A DNA stretch of 64,000 nt from Panagrolaimus kolymaensis (lineage: Eukaryota > Nematoda > Chromadorea > Rhabditida > Panagrolaimidae). A program made the position numbers and the translations under genes. The notes beneath the pieces were generated by a model. It was not told the DNA's origin, made no database searches, and was given only the letters and a program-made list of their open reading frames with translations. Where the stretch lies: the NCBI GenBank assembly GCA_028622995.1, contig JAJQJQ010000007.1, positions 5,828,001-5,892,000 of the forward strand, given 5' to 3'. Of this stretch, positions 56,763 to 64,000 are shown in pieces (position 1 is the first letter of the stretch; each line of letters begins with the position of its first letter).

Positions 56763-57771
56763 TCATTTTGATCCATAATTGTTCAAGCGAGGTCGCTTTG
56801 GAAGTCCAAAAGCATTTGGATCAATTCTTCGTGGTGCAGTTTTGTTTGATTTTGAACAACGTCGTTCAGTAGGAGTCTAAAAAAAGATGATCATAAAAGT
56901 GAAAAGAGGTTAAAAATATTCTTACCGGAATAATTTCAGAAGAAAATTGTACAGGAGCTGGTTGATTGTATTGTCGGATAAGTGCATCAGAATCAATTTT
57001 CACTCTTACAGCCGCCAGAAATTTGAAAGTTTTACTAGCCGAATATGAATTTTCCCATACCATTTTCATCCACACATCACGTTGTTTAGTAGAGAGTTCA
57101 ATGCGAGTTGCAGCAGAAGTTTCATCAGGATGCTTGGGAGGAAAAAAAGGACCCAATTCAGTTTTGCGAGATTTGAAAGCCTAAAGAGAATGTTTGAATA
57201 TTATTCAAGAGAGAAACAAAAACAAATACAGAGCTTGAAAAAAAATAAGTACCTTTCTTTCTTCAGGTTTCATAGAAAACAATCTTCGAAAATCACCAGC
57301 ATATTCACCATTGAGTATGCAAAGATATTCATTGTGTAAATCAGCAGCCGAATCGACAGATTCTTTATCATCTTCGTCGGAAGAAACTCCGAAATTAAAA
57401 TAAACATTACTATCGGTTGATTTAACATTTTGGGTTGATTTTTTCAAGCATGATTTTGCTGGCTATAAAAGGAACAATAAACATAAAAAAGACAAATGAT
57501 TTTAAAAAGTTACCGTTTTTTCAATAAGTGGTAGATAAATTGCTGGTTCATGTTTTGATTTTGATTTTTCTTCTTTTAGTGAAAATAAAAAAACATTTTC
57601 TTCTTCTTCTTTGACTACATCAGGTTCAAGTTGCATTGAAAAAGCATCAGGATTATTTTTGATTCGAGATAAAATCTCATCTTCTTTACGATCACTTCCT
57701 TCATATCCACCAGCTCTCTTCCTCTTGGCTGCTTCCTTTGCAAATGATGTCCATTCATTTCTTTCATCCAT
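56763..57771 (-). CDS. Unidentified charged, probably nuclear protein
   Basis: Four exons read in one frame from MDERNEWTSFAKEAAKRKR at 57771 to a stop at 56763. The N-terminal third is highly charged, with KRKRAGGYEG and long Glu/Lys runs. The centre holds FNFGVSSDEDDKESVDSA, a likely CK2-type phospho-acidic patch, then what looks like a folded segment: LHNEYLCILNGEYAGDFRRL, TELGPFFPPKHPDETS, RDVWMKMVWENSYSASKTFK. The C terminus is basic (KRPRLNNYGSK) and may be a nuclear localisation signal. No family is recognised. The frame is open upstream to 57981 with a hydrophobic stretch; I prefer 57771 because the upstream part differs in composition. It is divergent from CSN3, with 304 bp between starts. 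Confidence 0.75.
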
Positions 57772-58075
57772 AATGTTGTTGCAATTTGTTTTATTTTTAT
57801 AAAGCTTGTTAAAGAAATGTCTTTGAAGCTTGGTTTTGAAAAATGGAAAAATTTTGTACCAAAAAATTATGGTATCTAGGCATTCCCATGCAGCTTGGCA
57901 TAATGTTCTAAACAACCGTAACACATATGCTTTGAATTTTTCAATCACAAACAAAACTTTTTTCAATTTTATCGTCGCCATTTTTTTGTTGTTGCTGATA
58001 CCTTTTTTACTTGCGCTCGCTTTTATTATTCAATTCAACAAAAATTTATTAAATCCTTTTTTATTTTACAGCATC
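57772..58075. promoter_or_regulatory. Divergent promoter region before the CSN3 operon
   Basis: 304 bp between opposing starts; TTTTACAG lies just before the CSN3 ATG. No specific factor site recognised. Confidence 0.5.
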
Positions 58076-59624
58076 ATGTCAGCTGGATCTGCAAACAATA
58101 ATCCTGCTGTATTCCTTGGAACTCTTAAACTTTACCATAGTGAAGGTTAGCCACTTTTTTTCTTTTTTTCCACCATCTCTAACACATTTGTTTCTTTTCA
58201 GATAAACAAATTCAACTTTTCAATTTCATCACAAAATCATGTGAAGAATTTATAAGCAATGAAAACTTAAATGGAATTAACAAAATTCTCGCTGAATTGA
58301 ATCCTGCTCAACAATATGTTGCAGCTTTTGCTGTGATGTCAGCAAAATTTCAAGTTCATTGCAAATACAATACCGATGAATTGAAAGCTAGCCTTTCGAA
58401 GATGAAGAATATGATCGGAGCTTTGAAATCACCTTATCTTGGTCAAAGATTTTGTACATTTTGTATGTTTGTTTCACAATTTATTATCGTTTTTATTTTG
58501 TTTATTTTTAGTCTTCTGTACTTTGAAATCAGCTGCTGATGCTTGCATTGCTAAGAAAGTTCCTCTTCTTGGCATCAAACCTTTGATTGAAGCAATTGAA
58601 TGGTTTACAAATGGCCGTCCAGAACTTTTAACTCCTGGTCATGCTTCATTACTTTGCCTTTGTTTGAAATCTCGTCATTTTTATTTGTGTGATCCTTTCA
58701 TCAACATCGATCCTGAAGTTTTGCTTAAACAAGTATGTTATTCGTAAGCATTATTTTCTTCTTATTGGTTAATTTTAGGGTCTTGAATGTCGTCGAGCTG
58801 GTAAAACAGCTACTCCTTTGATGGCATGTAATAGCGAACCTGTGCTTCTCTTCTTCTACTATTCTGCACTAATCCGTGTTGCTCAATGTCGATACAAGGA
58901 AGGTTTATTGCTCCTTGAACAACTTCTCTGTATGCGTGGTATTTGTAATTCTGCTATTGCTGCTGAAGGCTTTAAAGTTGCCGTCATTGTTGCTTTAATT
59001 CTTGGTCAAGATCAACTTTTCATTCCTGGTTGCAGAATTACCAAATTCTTAACTACTTCAAGTCGAGCTTATTTAGCTTTAGCATATGTTGTATGTTCAG
59101 CCAATATCAAAGATAATATTCCTGCTTTGATTAAAGAATTTGCAGAAAAGAATCGCAAACATTTTTTGCAAGATGGAAATATGGGTTTGGTCGAAGTTCT
59201 CGTTCGTAAATTGCAAGAAAAGAAGATTAGTGATATGCCAAAGGTTCGTTTTTTATTATCACTATCTTCAAGTTTTATTACATGCTTTTAGACTTTTGTT
59301 ACGATTGACCGTAGACGTGCTATGACTAGGACTTTCTACAATACTAATGAATCATTTGATGTTATCGTCCGCAAACTCATCAATAATGGAGAACTGAAGT
59401 GTACCATCAATGATAGCGCTGATATTTTTCATTTCCATCATGTTCCTAAGCTTGAAGAAACGCCTGAAGAAACCGACGATCAACCAGATATCGATACTCA
59501 ACTACGTGACCTTGCTGAATTAACAAAAAGTGTTCGCAACATCTATGATCATCTCAAAGTTGTTCCACATTCGGGAAATGCTAATAAAACTTCAAAGAAA
59601 CGTGCTGTTAACTATTTGGCTTAA
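58076..59624 (+). CDS. csn-3: COP9 signalosome subunit 3 (CSN3)
   Basis: CSN3 is a PCI-domain scaffold of the COP9 signalosome, which removes NEDD8 from cullins. Family correspondences occur in order: LFNFITKSCEEFI, VPLLGIKPLIEAIEWF, LTPGHASLLCLCLKS, LLFFYYSALIRVA, EGFKVAVIVALILGQ, TTSSRAYLALAYV, HFLQDGNMGLVEV, and a PCI winged-helix segment from TFVTIDRRRAM through VRKLINNGELKCTINDSADI. Human CSN3 aligns through NNMGLVKQ and MIEDGEIFASIN. About five exons. The donor after GQRFCTF has two candidates, so two or three residues there are uncertain. A trans-splice-like acceptor lies 4 bp before the ATG. First gene of the presumed operon. Confidence 0.9.
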
Positions 59625-59825
59625 AACTGTGTTTACTTTGTATAATATTTTATTCTTTTTTTACTTGTATGAGTTTTTGAACCTGTGAATGTTTTATTGG
59701 AATTGATGTTTTCTTTTTATAAATATGCTTTTTTGGATGTTTGTTGAATACAACTTGCAACTGGTTATCCGCCTTTTATTGTTTAAAAAAGTTTCTAATC
59801 ACTTTTGATAATTGTCGATTTAGGA

Positions 59826-62295
59826 ATGTTACAAACTAAACAAGCAGAAAATACAGAATTATCAGAAGTTATTCAAAATCTTGCCAAGCTTGATCATAAC
59901 AACTTGAAAGAATTTTTCAATGGCGTCAATGAAATTTACAAAGAATTAAATGAAAAAAAAGTTATTTTAGAGGTGAGTCTTTGGATTTTATCGGAGCAAA
60001 TCTTGATTTTTTCAAATGCTGAGTTTTATTTTCTTCAATTATTTTTGAATCGGATAACGAGCGTTGAATTTTCGAATGGGAAGGGTTTGGGGATAATGAC
60101 TTCATTTGAGTTGAGGCTGTTTGCTAAAAAAATTATAGTTTGTAAAGAAATGGATTGAATCAGCTTACTTTTTGATGAATGTTTTCTTCAATATCTTTAC
60201 CTTCATCTAAAACTTCATCATCTTTTGTTTCTTCCTTTTCCATATCAACTTCATCTTCAATCACTTCCTCATTTTTTTCTTCTTCACCTTCATTACTTCC
60301 TAACAAAAATCCAATTATAATATTAGCAGCTAGCTTATCCTTATCCTCTTTTGATAAATCAGCATCCATATTACTTTCTCCAAATTTGATTTATTTACAA
60401 ATTTATGTTTTAAAATCGATGATTTTTCAAAACCTTTATATTTGTTGCTTTTTCGGCAATTTTATGTTCACCACATCGTAAACAACCCCGATTTAGCCTT
60501 TGTTTTTTAAGCTTTGATCACCGTGCATATTTTGAAATCCAATGATTCACCATTTTTTCGTTTTTCAGGAAGAACTTATAAGTCTAGAAAAAAATGTTCC
60601 TGAATGGCAACAGAAAATCAAGGATGCCCAAACAACGCTTGAAAAAGTTCGATCTCAAACACTCAAAGCTTTTACTGATACTGAAAACCAAAGAAGAGAT
60701 AGCTGGAAGAAACTTGAAGGTGAATCACCAGAACTTTTCGAAGCTATGCTGACTTTAGCAGAAAAGAAACAAACTTTGGATGTATTGTTACTTTCTAATA
60801 ACTTTAAATCCAAAATTCATGAAGCTAGAATAATCTTGGATTCAAGATCTTTTGATAAGTTAAGATGCAAAATGGATGAAATTTCGAATCTTTGTCAAAC
60901 TGCTGATACGGTTGGCTTTTGATTTTCCCTTATTAACACTAATTTAAAAAAAATGGTTTTAGGTTTCTTATGTTGCTGAAGAATCTTTCAATGAACATTT
61001 TAAAAAACATACTCGTGTATTTATTGATCGTTTAAGAAATATGGTAATTGACATGTTCACATTCCTAAAGTTTCCATTTGAAACTGCGGTTGATCATCAA
61101 GCTCTTCAAGATGATTTTGAAAATACTGCTGATATTTTACAAACGCTACATGTACTCTATGATTATTTGGAAGAAGATGAAAGGTCTGTGAATTTTAGTG
61201 CTTTTCTTAATGTTTATGTAGCTTATTTTATTTGTTCTAATTATTATGCTTTAGTTTTTAGAGTTTCGATTATGGATATTATTTTCGCTGAATTTCAAAA
61301 GAGATTTACTTTCCACTTTTATGGTCTAAAACGAACTAACAATCCTTCTAAACCTGAATGGTTTTATTCAGAGATATTAGCTTGGATTTCAGCAAATGTT
61401 ATTTTTATTGAAGGCTATATCCAGCCTCTTTATGATGAAGTAAGCGTCTTTCTTTTGTTGTTCCCATTTTTGTCATTACCATTTATTTTTTAGCTTGAAC
61501 CTAATGTTTTTGTAACAGAAGAATTCATTGAATGTTTGGTTTCTCTTGCTGCAGCAAAAGTTCGTGAACTTATTTCATCTGAAGCCTTTGTAAATGATAG
61601 AAGACTCCTCTCACATTTGATTGATGAAACTGTCATCTTTGAAAAAGAACTTCAAGAAGTATATTTATATCCTGAATCTTCACCTCATGCTGTTTCTGAA
61701 CTTTGTCGACGTGATGTATTAGAATCATGGGTCGAAATGGAAAGGGATACAATTGCAGTTGCAATAGATAATATTCTCAATGATGAAAATGCGTATGATT
61801 ATCATTTCCTTGATGATTCGGAGGTGGATGAAGTATGTTTATTAAATATTAATATTTAATCTACCACTAATACATAGTTCATTTTTAGCATCCTATTCCA
61901 AAATTTGCCGAGACTTTTGTTATTCTTATGCAATCGATGACTGAAAGATATCGTTCAATTCCAGATGAAAGAATTCAATGTCAATTTCTCAAACTTCAAT
62001 TAATTACTGTTGATGAATTTCGTTATCGTATCATTCATATCGCTCAAGCTTGTGAAACTCCTTTTACTTATCCATATCCTCAACTTCTAAATGCTCTTTG
62101 GTACATTTTTTTTCCTTCTCATTTTTAACTTTAAAATCATTGTTACATTTTTTTAGGTATATTGCTGAAGTTCTGGATGAATGGAGTGCTTCTCCTGACT
62201 TTATTCGACTTCAAAGATATGCGTCTTCTAGAAACCTTACAATAAAAGGAGCTTTCGATGATCAAGCAAGCCTTTATCGACACGTTTGGAAATAA
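59826..62295 (+). CDS. RINT1/TIP20-family vesicle tethering protein, short form
   Basis: RINT1 belongs to the NRZ (Dsl1) complex that tethers Golgi-to-ER vesicles. Seven exons give about 525 aa: an N-terminal coiled coil (NNLKEFFNGVNEIYKELNEK, LISLEKNVPEWQQKIKDAQ), then the conserved block FTFHFYGLKRTNNPSKPEWF, ILAWISANVIFIEGYIQPLY, VSLAAAKVRELI, LLSHLIDETVIFEKELQ and YIAEVLDEWSASPDFIRLQ. Human RINT1 (792 aa) continues about 230 residues past VLDEW; here the reading stops at 62295 with no further exon before the next gene. Either the C-terminal half is lost or the worm lineage has a short form. The start follows TTTAG at 59823. The first intron hosts a nested antisense gene. Confidence 0.85.
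59962..60369 (-). CDS. Nested antisense gene: 120-aa acidic-then-basic protein
   Basis: Two exons (60169-60369, 59962-60123) with GTAAGC donor and TTTTTTTAG acceptor join in frame to 120 aa. The first exon encodes MDADLSKEDKDKLAANIIIG followed by a run of about 45 mostly Glu/Asp/Lys residues. The second is Ser/Lys-rich (SLSPNPSHSKIQRSLSDSKI) and ends KSKDSPLK. No domain is recognised; the composition suggests an intrinsically disordered protein. It lies within RINT1 intron 1, and its last 11 bases overlap the end of RINT1 exon 1 on the other strand. Confidence 0.65.
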
Positions 62296-62459
62296 CGTGT
62301 TCGCTCGTTAGCTAATTATTAAATAAATAATATGTACTTATTTTCGAATAAATATTTTCCTTTGTATTGTGTTGTGAATTTTTAAAGTTGTTTCTGACGT
62401 TTGGAATATTTTCAATTTTTGCATTTTTAATATGGGTAGTTCATTCTTTAAGAACGTAG

Positions 62460-63549
62460 ATGCCAGCTGAAGTTATTATTGATTCAGCTCGAACTCGAGT
62501 TGTTCAACTTATTGGAAGTGTACAAGATGGAGTTCAAGTTAAAAGCACTGCGACATTAATCGAATGTCACATTGATGATTCGGTTAAAAAGCACAACATC
62601 TTGGTTGATTGCGGAAGTCAGAGTGATGCAACCGAGTTACATCAGGGTATGTAAAGAGAAAACTTTTGCCATGAATTTTTAAAGAACCCTATCTTGACCC
62701 TATCATTTTTATAGTTTTATCAGAACGAGGAGTAACACGCATTGTTACGTCAATTCTCACCCATTCCCATTTTGATCATTGTGGTGGACTTACTTATTTC
62801 CAACCTAAACCTCAAACCGTTATTACAAGAATTCCCGATGAAAAATTTTGGGTTTGCCTCTTCCTTAATTACTTTGCTATTATGTAAAAAAACAATTAAT
62901 TTAGTTTTCACCTGAAGAAAATATTTTTGTTGTTTCAACTCCAGGTCATTCAAATTATGATATTTCTGTAATTATTAGATTCCCTGATTCTAAAGTTATT
63001 GCAATTGCGGGTGATATGTTTGAAGATGCTTTGGATGATGTTGAAGATCGATGGAAAGCATACAGTAAACATCCAACCCTTCAAGATATTAGCCGAGCTT
63101 TTCTTTCACTTATTGCTGATATAATCATTCCTGGTCATGGTCGAGCTTTTGAAGTAACCAAACGACCTTCAAGCTTTCCATTTTTATATCCTCAAAAAGA
63201 TGCTCAAATTAATCAACTCAAAAATGCAGAAGGAAATTTAATCGAATGTTTCATTGTGATTTCATCCGAGGATCCAGAGGATTCGGTTTTTGTTTTTGAT
63301 GGTTCTGTAGATCTTGAAAATGTTGTTCCACCCGTTTCACCTGAATCCATTTTCTCAGCGATTATTATGATTGGAACAAATTCGTTTTCCACCATCCTTC
63401 CATTTACCGTAACTAAAGCATATATGGAAGATGATATTTTTATTAAAAATGGTAGTCCCAATGGTCAAGATCTTTATGACACCTCAAAAGGAAAAGAAGC
63501 AGTTAAAGTTAATGACTTTACAAGAACATTGGGGCCTTACCTGCGGTAA
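62460..63549 (+). CDS. Metallo-beta-lactamase fold hydrolase, MBLAC1/SWIP-10-like, 3' end unresolved
   Basis: Three exons are read. The metal-binding motif THSHFDHCGG (HxHxDH), STPGHSNYD, AIAGDMFED and IIPGHGRAF supply the expected His/Asp ligands. VLVDTGG of the family is ILVDCGSQ here. RDVSVVV-like NYDISVIIRFP and the block DRWKAYSKHP also match MBLAC1. Human MBLAC1 is a histone mRNA 3' nuclease, and C. elegans SWIP-10 acts in glia to control dopamine signalling. After the fold there are about 100 further residues. At 63545 a good donor (GTAAGT) follows LGPYLR, so the gene probably continues, but I found no certain next exon. Third gene of the presumed operon, 164 bp after RINT1. Confidence 0.85.
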
Positions 63550-63788
63550 GTCCCTCAAACTAAACAATCACACAAAAAAATCTTCGGAAACGTTACATTT
63601 TTACAATCAAAACGTGGACATTGGATAATTTAAGTTATTTTTTGAGAACCCTAGAGAGTGCATCTGTTTTAAGGAATTCTAAAAAATAATCAAAGTGGGA
63701 GATTATGTGTCTTTTTGAGGGTGGAAAATGGGAAAAAAACAGTAACACAACATAAACTAAAACAAACAGATTGCTGAGTATTGGTTTA

Positions 63789-63986
63789 TTAAAGTGCCTT
63801 ACTGTAAACAGTAATAACTTCAATAGTAAGCCTCCAAACCTCGTCAAGGTTCTCAGCATATTGGAGGATAGTTGTTCGTTTTGGGTCAACAACACCCTTT
63901 AAAAGGGCAAAGAAACCGCATCTAATACGTACGGAGGTGCAATCAACATATATAACCATACCAGGTATTAAAATGTCAACAATGCG
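63789..63986 (-). CDS. 3' exon of a minus-strand gene at the window edge
   Basis: After a candidate acceptor (ACATAG) the frame reads IVDILIPGMVIYVDCTSVRI, then CGFFALLKGVVDPKRTT and ILQYAENLDEVWRLTIEVIT, ending YSKAL. Composition is protein-like, with no stops for 65 codons in A/T-rich DNA. No family is recognised. The 5' part lies beyond the window. A small intronless gene starting at the internal Met (63959) is the alternative. Confidence 0.4.
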   Translation of the reverse strand, partial: RIVDILIPGMVIYVDCTSVRIRCGFFALLKGVVDPKRTTILQYAENLDEVWRLTIEVITVYSKAL

Positions 63987-64000
63987 CTATGTTAAGCATG

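Overview
The window is eukaryotic nuclear DNA and almost certainly nematode. It is AT-rich, most introns are about 45-60 bp with GTAAG/GTATG donors and T-rich TAG/CAG acceptors, and many start codons sit a few bases after an acceptor-like TTTTAG or TTTCAG, as expected for spliced-leader trans-splicing. A COSA-1/CNTD1 gene and a LIM-6/LMX1-type gene fit this. I could not fix the genus; a free-living clade IV (panagrolaimid-like) worm is only a guess. Exon models were built by hand. Several close exactly in frame at family-typical lengths (RPB11 115 aa, eL19 261 aa, phosphopantetheinyl transferase 300 aa, CNTD1 332 aa, SDR 328 aa, synaptotagmin 453 aa).

Layout. 0-13 kb holds the 3' end of the Pol I subunit RPA2, a small secreted-protein candidate, 4'-phosphopantetheinyl transferase (-), RPB11 (-), a LIM-homeobox gene with a 3.3 kb intron (+), B9D1 (+) and ribosomal protein eL19 (-). 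Two eL19 introns each carry a related H/ACA-type snoRNA. 14-24 kb holds a large AT-hook nuclear protein of unknown family, two small single-pass membrane proteins in tandem, and a protein kinase plus PP1-phosphatase relic flanked by about 265-bp direct repeats. An unassigned multipass membrane gene follows (-). 24-31 kb holds WDR70 (-), VPS52 (+) with a nested antisense membrane-peptide gene, and COSA-1/CNTD1 (-).

31-42 kb is an accessory, decaying stretch. It holds a furin-like relic, a HAT-repeat relic, an ABCC half-transporter relic and an MCM2/PRPF4 mosaic relic, interleaved with two intact genes, PIG-S and an hnRNP K-like KH gene. 42.5-43.6 kb is a repeat block: a 196-bp near-perfect palindrome, nine 47-bp repeats most of which can form a cUUCGg-capped hairpin, and CCCGGG-rich terminal-like sequence. 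44-58 kb is gene-poor: an SDR, a synaptotagmin-like gene with a TTAA-flanked MITE in its last intron, a second fold-back element, and a short secreted peptide precursor with an internal RGKK site. 56.8-64 kb holds an unidentified nuclear protein (-), then three closely spaced + strand genes (CSN3, a RINT1-like gene, an MBLAC1-like gene) that look like an operon. A two-exon acidic protein gene is nested antisense in the RINT1 gene.

Most intact genes are housekeeping functions: transcription, translation, CoA-dependent protein activation, GPI anchoring, Golgi tethering and signalosome. The most unusual material is the duplication-flanked kinase insert, the relic cluster, the hairpin minisatellite and the two possible peptide precursors.
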